Source: Stramonita haemastoma
Lineage: Eukaryota > Mollusca > Gastropoda > Neogastropoda > Muricidae
DNA: 64,000 nucleotides
Assembly (NCBI GenBank): GCA_030674155.1
Contig: CM060322.1
Location: forward strand, 60,422,434-60,486,433
Reading direction: 5' to 3'
Position numbers and translations under genes: made by a program. This document shows, piece after piece, positions 24,690 to 34,699 of this stretch. The notes under the pieces are model-generated. The model saw only the letters and a list, made by a program, of their open reading frames with translations. It was not told the DNA's origin and ran no database searches. Positions within the stretch are counted from its first letter, which is position 1; the number at the start of each line of letters is the position of its first letter.

Positions 24690-25309
24690 GTCTGAGTTTG
24701 CATTAAAGCTTAAAAGAGTCAGCAATTTTGGTACACACTTACCAAGATTTTTAAGGGATCAGTTTGTTATTGGTGTACAAAGTCAGACAACAAAGGAAAA
24801 ATCATTGGCACAGGAAATTACTTTTGGAGAATGCCAGAGAGTAGGTGTCACTGATGGAATGGTGGAGATGGAAGCAAAATACATCGAGCATGAATATTTT
24901 CTCGGAACCTCAATTAAAAAAGTGTGTATAAACAAAGCTACACCACCAGTCTGTACTACTAGTAAAACAACAAAGATTACAACAGTGCTGTAGATGTGGC
25001 TCCTCACAGCACATAGCACAAACCTGCAGGCATACCATTACCAATTCTGTCGGTCGTTACTGCCAAAAAATAGGTGAGGTCACTTGATAGTTTTTTGGAA
25101 GAAAAAGAGAGATGGCCAGCAAGAAGGTATGCTTGTTGTAGAAGCAAGAAGTTAACAGCCTACTTGAAGAAAATGGAGAGACAGGAAGACACACGTTGTA
25201 CCATGTACACTCCACTTCAACCAAAAATTCTAATTGCTAATTACAAAGTGACTGTAAGTGTGCAAGATGTTCCCATCACAATGGACATTGACATGTATAC
25301 AAGAATACG
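24690..25309 (+). pseudogene. Ty3/Gypsy-like Gag-protease fossil with zinc knuckle
   Basis: A stretch at 24690-24990 (FLRDQFVIGVQSQTTKEKSL, AQEITFGECQRVG) matches the LRDxFVxGLxSxxxxxxLL and LTF pattern of Ty3/Gypsy Gag. After a frame break, CCRCGSSQHIAQTC gives a C-x2-C-x4-H-x4-C zinc knuckle (about 24990-25030). Further on, KVTVSVQDVPITMDIDMYT resembles the retropepsin entry, with the catalytic triplet region eroded (DTG becomes DMY). Multiple frame breaks make it dead. A SINE-A cuts it off at 25321 and no pol continuation was seen beyond. Confidence 0.7.
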
Positions 25310-25320
25310 TTATAAGACTA

Positions 25321-25604
25321 GAAAAGTCTGTCCCGAGCCTAAGGCTCATCAGGCTGGTGCTTATCCCGGTTTCTGTGGCGTTAAGCGACTGAGAGTCATA
25401 GACTCCCCCTGGATAGGACGCCAGTCTATCGCAGGGTTAACCCCCAACACAAGGTTGGTACCCCTTTTACACCTGGGTGGGGTGAGGAAATAACCGTAAA
25501 GTGCCTTTTCCAAGGGCACAACGCCATAGCCGAAAGCTGGGATCGATCCCGCAACCTTTACATTACAGGTCCAACGCCCTAACCACTAGACTACAGCGGC
25601 GGCT
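25321..25604 (-). mobile_element. SINE-A copy inserted into the Gypsy fossil
   Basis: Full-length reverse copy ending in the head CACTAGACTACAGCGGCGGC. Direct repeats TTATAAGACTA at 25310-25320 and 25605-25615 prove insertion. Confidence 0.95.
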
Positions 25605-25615
25605 TTATAAGACTA

Positions 25616-26326
25616 CGTTTGGCCTAAAATCTTCATCCTTAAACAATAATCCGCCGTTATAGGATCTAGATCTAGATAGATATTTTATAGGGTTTTGAGA
25701 TTGTAGTCATCACAATTGTCTCCCTTGTGTTTGTCTCCCTTCTGCTCTGGTGTAGGCTATTCACAATCGTCTTTTTTCTTTGGGTTTTATAAAGTATGTT
25801 AGAGATCCCATGGCTCATAATTTATGTGAGTGTGTGGTGGGTTACAAGAATAAAAACATACCAGCATGGAACCTATACAATGAAATAGCTGCTCTGAAAT
25901 TGGAACGTGTTGGCAGATCTAAACATGAACCTTTTCAGTGTCTGCTACACCGTTAGTTAGCTAGGAAGAAGCTTGTAGCCTTTCTTCGTACTCAGCCCAG
26001 TCTGTTTGCCTTCTATAGAGCCTAGATTCGCCATCCTCGTCGCCATTTGTTCTGTATGTAAGTTTGTTATTTGATCTTTCAATCAGATAAAAGATAAATC
26101 AGATAAAAGTCTGATGACTGTAGACTCATTCTATTCTCCGATATTTTAGTTTCCATCGTAACGAAACCAGCCAATCCAAAATAAGATAAATGCTGTAGGG
26201 GAGTTAACTCGTATTGACTTCAATATTTATATCTGGCCTGCTCTTTTCTTGTTTTGTTTTTTACTTTCAAAGACATACTTTGCAGATTGAAGAGGTTGTT
26301 TTCGTTTAAGCACTCTGAAAATCAAA
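25616..26326. other. No gene; diverged element E and GATCTA motifs
   Basis: 25800-25930 (GAGATCCCATGGCTCATAAT, GGTGGGTTACAAGAATAAAA, ACATACCAGCATGGAACC) is a diverged element E. AGATCTAGATC occurs near 25665 and again near 26612. The rest is unremarkable. Confidence 0.5.
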
Positions 26327-26380
26327 ATGCCGGGAAAATGTTCTTTCCAAGATACCTGGTTGATTGCTAAGGAGTACGGT
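26327..26380 (+). CDS. Possible first coding exon, MPGKC zinc-finger type
   Basis: The ATG opens MPGKCSFQDTWLIAKEY, followed by an ideal donor (TACG|GTGAGT, exon end 26380). MPGKC-x-FxxxWL starts are common in invertebrate proteins with an N-terminal BED/hAT-like zinc finger, many of them domesticated or transposon-derived. No following exon was found, so it may be an isolated piece. Reading on without splicing gives an unrecognised 77-residue frame. Confidence 0.3.
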
Positions 26381-26865
26381 GAGTCTAGTAGAAAGCATAG
26401 TTTAGATCTAACTGTAAAGCTAGGCCTACTGCACTCAGCCTTTTTGTGGAATGTCATCAAAGCTTCAATCAATGAGCAAGTGTTCTTTGACAGCATGCCA
26501 AGACAGAGATACATGTTGAAAATGATAGACAGTTCAAGACATACACCGAATGTTACATGACTTTTTAAAATTTGTTGGTTTTTTTTACTTCTCCCTTTTT
26601 TATGAAAAGTAGATCTAGATCAAGTTACTAGTTTTCCAAGCACCTTTCCAGTGCCTGTACCAGCATTAGCACTGGCAGTGCCAGCAGTTATGGAAGGTCT
26701 TTAAAAGCCCTTAAGTGTTAGGGTCTCCATTTCTTTTCTTTTAAAAAAAAAAAAAAAAAAAAAGCTTGATAATCAAGACACCGGCTTATAGTCTTATCCC
26801 AAGGACTTTTTTTTTTTTTTTTTTTTTTTTGGGGGGGGGGGGGGGGGGGTTGGAGCGGGTGCAGA
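26381..26865. other. No gene; homopolymer runs
   Basis: Unremarkable AT-rich DNA ending in poly-A (26742-26763), poly-T (26808-26830) and poly-G (26831-26849). Confidence 0.5.
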
Positions 26866-27125
26866 TGTTAACTCCAGAGGAAGAATCCTCTTGGGCGAGA
26901 TTCGAACCCGGGTCAGCAGATCATGAAGTAAGTTTGAATCTCCACCAAGTCTGGTGAATTCAGGGTGGGGATTTTTACGATCTACCATGTCAATTTCAAG
27001 TGCAGACCTGCCAGTGCCTGCAGAAGTTCAAATATGTACGCTAAAGATCCCATCACTCATGTCATTGTTCGGTGGGTTACGGAAACACGAAGATATCCAG
27101 CATACATCCTGAAGTCTACAGAATC
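26866..27125. mobile_element. tRNA-like-headed SINE fused to element E
   Basis: GGGCGAGATTCGAACCCGGG is B-box-like in reverse. It is followed by ATCTCCACCAAGTCTGG, then element E strings TACGCTAAAGATCCCATCAC, GGTGGGTTACGGAAACAC and AGCATACATCCTGAAGTC. Confidence 0.6.
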
Positions 27126-27149
27126 TTTACAATGTTGAAGGCGGTAGAA

Positions 27150-27299
27150 AAGTCAAGCCAAGTCAAGTCAAAAACACTTTAATCATTTGTGAAGGGCAGT
27201 TACTGACAGGCATATTGATACGAATCATAATCTCGGAAGACACAATACAGTACATTTCATATTGGTGCAAACATTCTAAGATAACTTCAAATAAAAATA
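27150..27299 (-). mobile_element. Retroposon 3' end with TTGAC tail
   Basis: AAGTCAAGCCAAGTCAAGTC then AAAAACACTTTAATC is the reverse of a (TTGAC)n-tailed end. The 120 bp inside it matches nothing else that I noticed here. Confidence 0.55.
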
Positions 27300-27328
27300 T
27301 CACACACACATGCACGCGCGCGCGTGGA

Positions 27329-27376
<48 letters not shown>

Positions 27377-27401
27377 CGCGCGCGCGCACACACACACACA
27401 C

Positions 27402-27445
<44 letters not shown>

Positions 27446-27534
27446 AACACACACAACAAATGTGGGATACAATGTTACCAAGACCATTTTAACAAGAAAG
27501 ACGTGTAAACTTATCACTTATGCAAGTGCGCGCG

Positions 27535-27578
<44 letters not shown>

Positions 27579-27782
27579 ACACACAACGCGTGCGCGCGCG
27601 CGCACGCACGCACGCACGCATGCACACACACAATGAATACAACGTTATTTGGCTAGAAGACATAAACTTTATAGAAACAATTAAAAAAATCAATAAAGCC
27701 AAAAATAAGAGATAGGCCTACTTATTTCATGAGCATATACATGTGCATGTGTGCACATACAACATACAATTACACGCGCGCG

Positions 27783-27853
<71 letters not shown>

Positions 27854-27861
27854 AGCTCTCT

Positions 27862-27936
<75 letters not shown>
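27300..27936. repeat. CA, CG-alternating and CT microsatellites
   Basis: CA tracts alternate with pure GC dinucleotide runs at 27316-27325, 27376-27387, 27527-27542, 27591-27602 and 27776-27790. A CT tract follows (27819-27936). All are alternating purine-pyrimidine except the CT run. Confidence 0.95.
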
Positions 27937-27937
<1 letters not shown>

Positions 27938-27939
<2 letters not shown>

Positions 27940-28065
27940 ACTGAGGTCCCGTGTGCGAACGCACGCAGAACATCTTGCACACACGTTAAAACCCCTTCTG
28001 CTGTTTGGAAGAGTAGGCCATTGTGTGCCGGTGGGAATGGGTGACAAAATCGACAGTGTTTGGGA
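27938..28065 (+). mobile_element. SINE-C fragment
   Basis: AAACTGAGGTCCCGTGTGCG, ACGCACGCAGAACATCTTGC, CACACGTTAAAACCCCTTCT and AGTAGGCCATTGTGTGCCGG. It starts directly at the CT tract and lacks the 3' end. Confidence 0.85.
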
Positions 28066-28249
28066 ATGGAAGGAAGAAGTGATAGCAATGTTAGATATAT
28101 GCTCCAGCCTTGGCCTAAAGAGTCTGAAAATAAAGAGAAAACAAAATACAACAACAATTAAAAAAAAGAAAAAAAAAGAGAGATAACAAAGAAACCGTCA
28201 AATACTGAAATAGCCTAGCCAAGATCAACACACTATGCATGTAGGACAG

Positions 28250-28980
28250 GCAAGTACTGAAGTAGGTAGGCTAGCCTATGTCACCCCTCAGCGAGGCTTT
28301 CCTCTGATAAGCCTAGGCTAGACTAGGCCTAGTCTAGCCAGCAAAGGCCTAGGCTAGCCTATAGGCTAGCCTAGCCTACAAGGTTTTGTTTGGACTAGGC
28401 TAGGCTAGCCTAGGCCTATGATTTGCGCTGGGAAAATAAAAATGGCTGCGCAGGAAGCAGGCGACATGCGACCTCACTTCACGAAAATACTTGATGGCCT
28501 TGCGGGTGCCGAGGGTCCTGTGTTCGATGCCAAGGGCAACTTTTACATGGTTGCTCCTGAAGTCGAGCAAGACAACAAGTTTGCAGGTCAAATTTTGGAA
28601 GTAGATCTGGACAAACAAAAGGTAGGCTGTGCCAAGAATGCCACATAGGCCTAGACTAGCCTAGGCCTAGTCGAAGTGTTGGAAAGCCGCCCCCTTTTAG
28701 GCTAGACCTATGCCTACGATCAACTAGGCTAGCCTAGGTCTACGCAGTCGTGCGACAGATGACAGAGAAAGCTGTAGGCCTAGGCCTAGGCCTAGCGTTA
28801 ACGGGCATGATGTAGTTTAATGAGTAGGACCAGATTAGCTTCTTCCTTGTACTGTACAACGCACTTCTCCTTCTGTTTGTTTAGCTTGTGTGAAATGTTT
28901 TGTAGGCCTGGTTCTAGCCAAGGCCCAGCCTACCTCGCATTCAGCCAGGTGTTTGAATAGGCCCCTAGGCCTCAGGTTAT
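28250..28980. repeat. TAGGCCTA/GCTAGCC palindrome-rich DNA around DFPase exon 1
   Basis: Dense CTAGGCCTAG, TAGGCTAGCCTA and AGGCCTAGGCCT strings (for example 28310-28420 and 28650-28800) surround exon 1 and its promoter region but spare the coding sequence. They are self-complementary and low-complexity. Confidence 0.85.
28442..28621 (+). CDS. DFPase-like exon 1
   Basis: 60 codons: MAAQEAGDMRPHFTKILDGL, AGAEGPVFDAKGNFYMVAPE, then VEQDNKFAGQILEVDLDKQK. First propeller strand with the calcium-ligand Glu of AEGPVF. Donor AAAAG|GTAGGC. Phase 0. Confidence 0.92.
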
Positions 28981-30673
28981 GCAAGGGGGAATAATGTTAC
29001 TTAGGCTGAGCTCGAGTTATCGATAGTAGGGGGCCTAACCACCTCCTCCTCCCTTTTCTCAAAGTAAACAAAGAAAATGCCTAGAACTAGAGTTTATTAT
29101 TATCTGTTGCAAAAAGTTAGATATCAATATCATATTTCTTACCCCCACCATCTTTTCCATTTGAGTCTTACTATACTGTAAATCTTGCAATGTTTGTGAA
29201 AAGTAGGCAAACCATTATAAAGACATGAAAGAGCTGTGTGTTTGCTTTGTTTTATTTAAATGAATACATGTATTAGTATTACACATGGTATTTAGGTAAG
29301 TTTGTTTTATGACAAAGCCCAATGTTTTTGTTTTGTTTTTGGGATATTAAGGGAAACAAATACACTTGCATGCAGAAAAAGAAAAAAATGGTAGGCGCTG
29401 CACATGTGGCGACGCGCTCTTCCGGGGAGAGCACCCGAATTTCACGCAGAGAAATCTGCGTGACATAAAGTGGTACAAAATACAAAAATACAAAAAATAT
29501 TACACATGGTATTTGATCATAATATTATTTTGTCATGGCAGAATTTATGTTAAAAAAAAAGATATTTCAGATGGTTTTTACAATTTTAGGTAGGTAAAGG
29601 GCAAAGGTAAACATGTCCCATAACCTGTGTGGTCATATAGGAGCGAGGTATCAGAGACTCGGCTTCTCTATGGGCCAGCATGTTGAGGGCAGCACCCATC
29701 TCCTCTCCCTCACTGCTTTACCTTCCCTGACCCTAACGAGGACAGGAACCCATTTACAGCTGGGTGAACTGGGGGGGACTGTACTGAAGCCAAGGCACTC
29801 AAACGGTCACTTATCCAACTGGTAACCACACTCAACACTGCATAACTTGACTTGAGGAAAGAGAGTGCCCTGACCACTGAGCTTTCCTGCCCCCCAAGAA
29901 ATACCTACAGGTATTTAAAAAAAAAGATATTCCAGATGGTTTTTAGGTAAGTAATATTAGGTATTACAGAATCCAGCAAACCATTGGTCCTACAAAATCT
30001 TCTATCAGTCATAAAGAAGTATAAACTTAAATGGTATGGGCATGTCACAAAATCAAAAGGACTAGCAAAAACAATGCTGCAAGGCACTGTCCAAGGAGGA
30101 AGAAAAAAGAGCAGACCAAAGAAGAGATGGGAGGACAACATCAGCAAATGGACAGGCCTAGAACTAAACAAAACCCTGAGAAAGACAAACAGAGAGAGGA
30201 ATGGAGGGAACTGGTTGTCGAGTCTTCAGGGTGCCCCCATGGTTCCAGACTACGGGATAGATAGATAGATAGAAAGAAAGAATATTATTTGATCATGGTC
30301 TTTTTTTTTCAGGCGCGTCGTGTTGTGTCCAGCCCAGTGTGGGGGGTGAGGGGGGGTCCCTGCTGGGTGCCAGTGTGACCTGCAGGGCAACATCCTGGTG
30401 GCGGACATGAGGCTGGGCATCCTGAAGGTGGCGCCCTCAGGAGACTTTCAACAGGTGTGTGTAGGTGTGGGTGTGTAGGTGTGTAGGTGTATGTGTGTGT
30501 GTGGTGGTGGGTGTATGGTGGGGTGGGTGGGTGTAGGTGTGGGGTGTGTGTGTGTTGTGTGTGGGGGGGGGGGGGTGTGGTGTGTGTGTGTGGTGTGTGT
30601 GTGTGTGTGTGTGTGTGTAGGTGTTGTGTGTGTGTGTGTGTGTGTGTAGTGTGTGTGTGTGTGTGTGTGTGTA

Positions 30674-30717
<44 letters not shown>

Positions 30718-32464
30718 GAGGGTGTGTGGTTGTGGTGTGGTATGTGTGTGTTTTGTGTATTTATTTTATCATTTTTGATATTTTATTCTTTTATATGAGG
30801 GCAATGGAATGAAAACATGTACAGTTCAGCATTAACAGAAATTTCACTGTGTACAGTTAGCAATAACAGAATACCATGTTTTCCCTGTGTACAGTCAGCA
30901 ATAACAATACCATGTTTCCCTGTGTACAGTTAGCAATAACAGAATACCATGTTTTCCTGTGTACAGTTAGCAATAACAATAATGTCACTGTGTACAGTTA
31001 CAATACCATGTTTTCACTGTGTACATCAGCAATAACAGACATTTGCAATGTGTACAGTTGATGTTCGCAATAACAGAAATTTCACTGTGTATAGTTAGCA
31101 ATAACAATACATGTCACTGTGTGCAGTCAGCCAATACCATGTTTTTCCTGTGTACAGTCAGCATTAACAATACCATGTTTTCCCTGTGTACAGTTAGCAG
31201 TGGAGGACAGCGAGGGCCGCACTATGCAGGGCTGCAACGACTGCTGTCTGGATTACCATGGCAACCTGTGGGTCACGGCCCCTGCTGGCGATATCGCTCC
31301 CCATGACTATCGCCGCTCCATGGAGGTGTGTCCAGGTGGTGATAATATGATGATGATGAGTATAATAATAATAATAATATAATAAAACAATGTAATAATA
31401 ATAAAATATAAAAATATATAATTAAATATATATATATGTATAGAGAACTGTTGATGTTTTTACTGATTTGACCTACTAATCAGTTCTAATGACATACTGT
31501 AACAGGAAGCCTTTGGCTCGTGTATTGCCTGACCAGCGAGGGAAAGGTGGAGCGTGTTGACACAGGGCTGCGTTTCCCTAACGGCATCGCTGTGCGACAT
31601 GACGCCAGCGGTCAGCCCCGACAGCTGATCGTGGCGGAGACACCCACCAAGCTGCTGTGGAGCTATGACATCCTGGGCCCTGGCCGTGTGGCTCCCAGGA
31701 CACAGTGGGCAGTCTGCCAGGTGACTGACTGACTGACTGACTAGTCACTGTGGTTGTATAGTTTGTTGTTGTTGTTGTTCCCCAGCTTAACACTCTGGGG
31801 GTCACCCAGAATGTGCACTCTGACTCACTATCCCACCTGGGAATCACTGTGAGATTGAAATTGCACACTGAATGAGAAGTTTGCGTGTATGACTGTTTTC
31901 AAGTACCTCGCCATATAGGCAGCCATACTCTGACTTTAGAGGAGTGTTGTATAGTAAGAATGTAGTGCAGTATGCTGAAATTGTTCTGTATTGTACTGAC
32001 TTTTTTGTTATGTGTTATACTGACTTTTTGTTGTGTATTATACTGACTTTTTGTTATATACTGTTATGCTCACATTTTATGTATTGCACTGACTTATTAT
32101 GTATTATACTGACTTTTTGTTGCATATTCTACTGGCTTATTGTGTACTATACCGACTTGTTATGTATTATACTGACTTTTTATTGTGTACTACTATGCTC
32201 ACTTATTTATTGTTTTTTTTATTATATCTAATCATACTGTTGTGCAGTAATACATAACTTTTTGTTATAATATATACTTATGCTGATTTACTATTATGTA
32301 AAACTGAGTTATTGTTATGCATATATGACTTACGTTTGACTATTTGCTTCATCATTGTGCACTGCTATTGTGCTTAGTGTTAGAAAATTGTGCTTACCAT
32401 GTCCATGGAGCCAGATAATAGCAGGCAGGCAGGCAGGCAAGCAGCAGCAGGCACAGCACACAGC

Positions 32465-32505
<41 letters not shown>

Positions 32506-32534
32506 CACACACACACACACCAATCACACACACA

Positions 32535-32565
<31 letters not shown>

Positions 32566-33024
32566 GCCTACACTTTAATGGTGCACCCATATGTTTTTAT
32601 GTTATCCACCAGTGGTGAGGATTACATAAGGTATTGTTGCTTTAGTTGTTTTTTCTTTCTTCCTTCAAATTATACAATCGTGTGGATTGTTTTTAGATGT
32701 TTGTGATGATTGTTTGGTTTTTGGTGTGTTTTATGTGTTTTTTGATTTGTTTGTTTGTTTTTGTTTTTCTTTGTTGATTGTATGTTTGTTAGCGTATATG
32801 TTATTTCCTCTCAGTGATGATGGGTATTATCATAAGGTATCGTTGTGTTTGTTATTTTTTCCTTATCTTCTTTTAAAAATATAAAGTATGAATTGAAGTA
32901 TAGAGATATTGTAATCTGACATAAATTGCTTATAGATTTTTTATTATTTTACTTATTTATTTTTAAATTTTGTTGTTGTTGTTGTTGTATTTATTCATTT
33001 TTTAAAAAAAATTATTTTTTTGAA

Positions 33025-33107
<83 letters not shown>

Positions 33108-33160
33108 CATTATTATTAAGTCTTATTGTTTTTTGGTTACATTGTAATTGATATAAGCTG

Positions 33161-33235
<75 letters not shown>

Positions 33236-34563
33236 TGTGTTTTTTTTGTTGGTTTTTTTTTGACCATATGATTCTTTAAAAAAGACATTAAAGTATGCTG
33301 TAACTGTACAAGTATCACCTATAGGCAGCCATACTCTGATTGAGGAGTGTGTGTTAGTAGTGTGTGTGGTATGTGTGTGTTCTGTAGTTTACTGACTTTT
33401 GTGTTTGTGTGTTTGTGATTTTTGTGTGTGTTTATACTGACATTTTGTTGTATACTGTTCATGCTAGATTTTAAATATTTTTTTATGTTTTATGATTTTT
33501 GTTCTATTTATTTATTGTTATTCATTTTATTATTCTACTTTTTTGTGTATACTATGCTGTACTTATTTATGTATTATATTTCAATTGTTGTCATGTTACA
33601 ATTTATGTTGTATATATTTGTCTGGTTATTTTAATTGATTTTGTTTGCTTTTACTACCTTTCTATTTCTATTCGTGACTTTTTTGTTTGTTTGTGTTTAG
33701 GGAATTGTCTTCCCTTTGGTTGAGATTATTTGATTGATTTTGGATGATGTGCTCATTGTTGACTTATTTTCATTTCATTTCTTAATGATGACCTAGCACA
33801 AACAACACACATCGCACTACCACTCACATACCACTGAACATAAAAATTTGATCACGATCTAATTGATCACCATACATCACCACACACACACACACAACAC
33901 TAAACGATTCCCTCCATTCTGTTTCCATCTCTTATCTGTCCCTGCCTTCAACATCTACCTACCAAAGTGTATAACCTTTATAAGCACATGCGCGTGCTGC
34001 ATGCATGCATGTGTGTGCGTGCGTGTGGTGCGTGATGTGTGTACATTTGAATTTGCTAAAACTGTAAATTGTTATTGATTGCTTGTGTGTTGTATAGGTC
34101 AATGCAAGCGCTTTGATTTGTTTTTGCAAGACATAGCGCTAATAAATTCCATGTATTATCATTATTATTATTATTAACCTGACCTCGTTTATCTCCTGCA
34201 TCCTACAGGTGAGCTGGAGGGAGGGGGGGACGGAATGGATCTGGACAAGAGGGAAACTTGCTGGTGGCCCACTGGGGGTCAGGTCACATCGAGGTCATCG
34301 GGCCAAAGGGAGGCGACCCCCTCCTCCGCATCGCCTGCCCCTTCCAGCGGCCCAGTAACCTCCACTTCCAGCCCCAGTCTTCTACTGTCTACGTCACGGA
34401 GCACAGTTCTCACGGCCTGTGGAAGTTTGAGTGGAAGTCGCGTGGCATGGCGCAGTTCTGTGAAGACAGTGAGGGAGGGAGGGGAGTTTGTGTGGTGTGG
34501 TGCGGTTTGATGAGATCCAGAGAAAGTCACCAGTCTACAAGTGCTTTAGTACCAGCCTATTGA
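28442..34563 (+). CDS. DFPase/SMP-30-family calcium-dependent hydrolase gene, five exons, frame breaks
   Basis: Homologue of squid diisopropylfluorophosphatase, a six-bladed beta-propeller that hydrolyses phosphotriesters and lactone-like esters using a catalytic Ca2+. Exons: 28442-28621, 30313-30454, 31194-31325, 31506-31720 and 34209-34563. Metal and active-site motifs: AGAEGPVF (Glu), GCNDC (Asn), FPNGIAVRH (Asn), GDGMD (two Asp), SNLHF (His of the second Ca) and VTEH (His). These match the ligand set known for squid DFPase. Frame breaks: exon 2 near 30340-30356 (two bases absent), exon 4 near 31520 (one), exon 5 near 34209-34230 (one) and near 34254 (one). All are losses, in G-rich DNA, while splice sites and motifs are intact, so base loss in the assembly is likelier than decay. 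Start chosen at 28442 for its AAAATGG context; an in-frame ATG lies at 28418. No signal peptide, so probably cytosolic. Confidence 0.85.
29345..29485 (+). mobile_element. SINE-D 3' fragment in DFPase intron 1
   Basis: GGGAAACAAATACACTTGCA, GGCGCTGCACATGTGGCGAC, GGGGAGAGCACCCGAATTTC and GTGACATAAAGTGGTAC match the SINE-D 3' half. Confidence 0.85.
29602..29893 (-). mobile_element. SINE-B copy in DFPase intron 1
   Basis: Full-length reverse copy: TGTCCCATAACCTGTGTGGT, TATGGGCCAGCATGTTGAGG, GGTCACTTATCCAACTGGTA (5S-like box C in reverse) and GCTTTCCTGCCCCCC. Confidence 0.93.
29940..30268 (+). pseudogene. LINE ORF2 C-terminal fragment (WYGHV type)
   Basis: Encodes LLSVIKKYKLKWYGHVTKSK, GRKKSRPKKRWEDNISKW and RNGGNWLSSLQGAPMVPD, the typical C-terminus after the RT domain of many non-LTR elements (LxWxGHVxR, GRPKxRWxDxI). 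A TAGA repeat tail lies at 30257-30274. One frame is intact from 29984. Confidence 0.88.
30313..30454 (+). CDS. DFPase-like exon 2 (frame break in G run)
   Basis: Acceptor TTTTTTTTTCAG|GCG. Starts ARRVVSSPV, then loses frame in the G-rich segment 30340-30356. It resumes VPAGCQCDLQGNILVADMRL then GILKVAPSGDFQQ. The distance implies two missing bases; the repaired length matches the squid enzyme. Donor CAACAG|GTGTGT. Confidence 0.85.
30455..30770 (+). repeat. GT/G minisatellite starting at the exon 2 donor
   Basis: GTGTAGGTGT, GTGGTGGGTG and pure GT runs with a G12 run near 30566. As with UROD exon 6, the donor GT is the first unit of the repeat. Confidence 0.93.
30830..31193 (+). repeat. Tandem array of the DFPase exon 3 acceptor
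   Basis: About ten units of 33-37 bp: CCCTGTGTACAGTTAGCA, ATAACAATACCATGTTTT. The final unit is the genuine acceptor (CCCTGTGTACAG|TTAGCAGTGG, 31193/31194). Exon-like starts after intact AGs include 30857, 30895, 30930 and 30967. Confidence 0.93.
31194..31325 (+). CDS. DFPase-like exon 3
   Basis: 44 codons: LAVEDSEGRTMQGCNDCCLD, YHGNLWVTAPAGDIAPHDY, RRSME. GCNDC supplies a calcium-ligand Asn. Phase 0 at both ends; donor ATGGAG|GTGTGT. Confidence 0.93.
31326..31505. other. DFPase intron 3
   Basis: 180-bp AT-rich intron with ATA/AAT repeats (31358-31440). No other element. Confidence 0.7.
31506..31720 (+). CDS. DFPase-like exon 4 (one base absent)
   Basis: Acceptor GTAACAG|GAA. EAFGS is followed by a break at about 31520, then VYCLTSEGKVERVDTGLRFP, NGIAVRHDASGQPRQLIVAE, TPTKLLWSYDILGPG. 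FPNG holds a calcium-ligand Asn. Donor TGCCAG|GTGACT opens a GACT repeat (31722-31743). Confidence 0.88.
31940..32330 (+). repeat. 22-24 bp TACTGACTTTTTGTT array in DFPase intron 4
   Basis: TATTATACTGACTTTTTGTT with variable GTG spacers recurs at least ten times (31990-32220). A related looser stretch follows at 33380-33560. Confidence 0.88.
32405..32566. repeat. GCAG and (CA)n tracts
   Basis: A short GGCA repeat (32420-32440) and CA tracts 32468-32520 and 32526-32566. Confidence 0.9.
32600..33961. repeat. AT-rich intron with (ATT)n and (GT)n
   Basis: TTTG-rich 32650-32780, ATT repeat 33028-33118, GT repeat 33162-33240, then AT-rich DNA. The ATT run resembles a LINE or SINE tail. No coding signal. 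Confidence 0.85.
33962..34165 (+). mobile_element. Retroposon with AGCGCT/ATT tail, copy 1
   Basis: CAAAGTGTATAACCTTTATA, CATTTGAATTTGCTAAAACT, GCAAGCGCTTTGATTTG, TTTTGCAAGACATAGCGCTA, ATAAATTCCATGTATTATC and ATT repeats. The GCGCTTTGA...AGCGCTAnATAAAT ending with an ATT tail is typical of L2/CR1-type 3' ends. It lies just upstream of the exon 5 acceptor. Confidence 0.75.
34209..34563 (+). CDS. DFPase-like exon 5 (two bases absent)
   Basis: Acceptor CATCCTACAG|GTG. Frame segments: DGMDLDKR (34232-34254), then, one base short, LLVAHWGSGHIEVIGPKGGD, PLLRIACPFQRPSNLHFQPQ, SSTVYVTEHSSHGLWKFEWK, SRGMAQFCED. The residues after FCED do not resemble the short squid C-terminus. The stop may be at 34563 (this frame) or 34510 (another frame). 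Confidence 0.85.
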
Positions 34564-34688
34564 GATCCTGAGAGACTTATCAGTGCTATAGTACCAAGTC
34601 TTTTGAGTCCTTAATCTGGATTCAGCATTGTTAGAAGATTTGTTTGTACATCTTTCTGTGCCCATGTTCACCTGTATGTGATGGGGAA

Positions 34689-34694
34689 AATAAA
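34689..34694 (+). terminator. Candidate poly(A) signal for the DFPase-like gene
   Basis: AATAAA (within GGGGAAAATAAATAAATATG) 126 bp after the possible stop at 34563. Confidence 0.5.
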
Positions 34695-34699
34695 TAAAT

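Noticed and set aside
30313..30454. Reading the DFPase exon 2 break as an extra intron
   Set aside because: The break is inside a 17-base G-rich stretch with no room for an intron, and the repaired length equals that of the squid enzyme.
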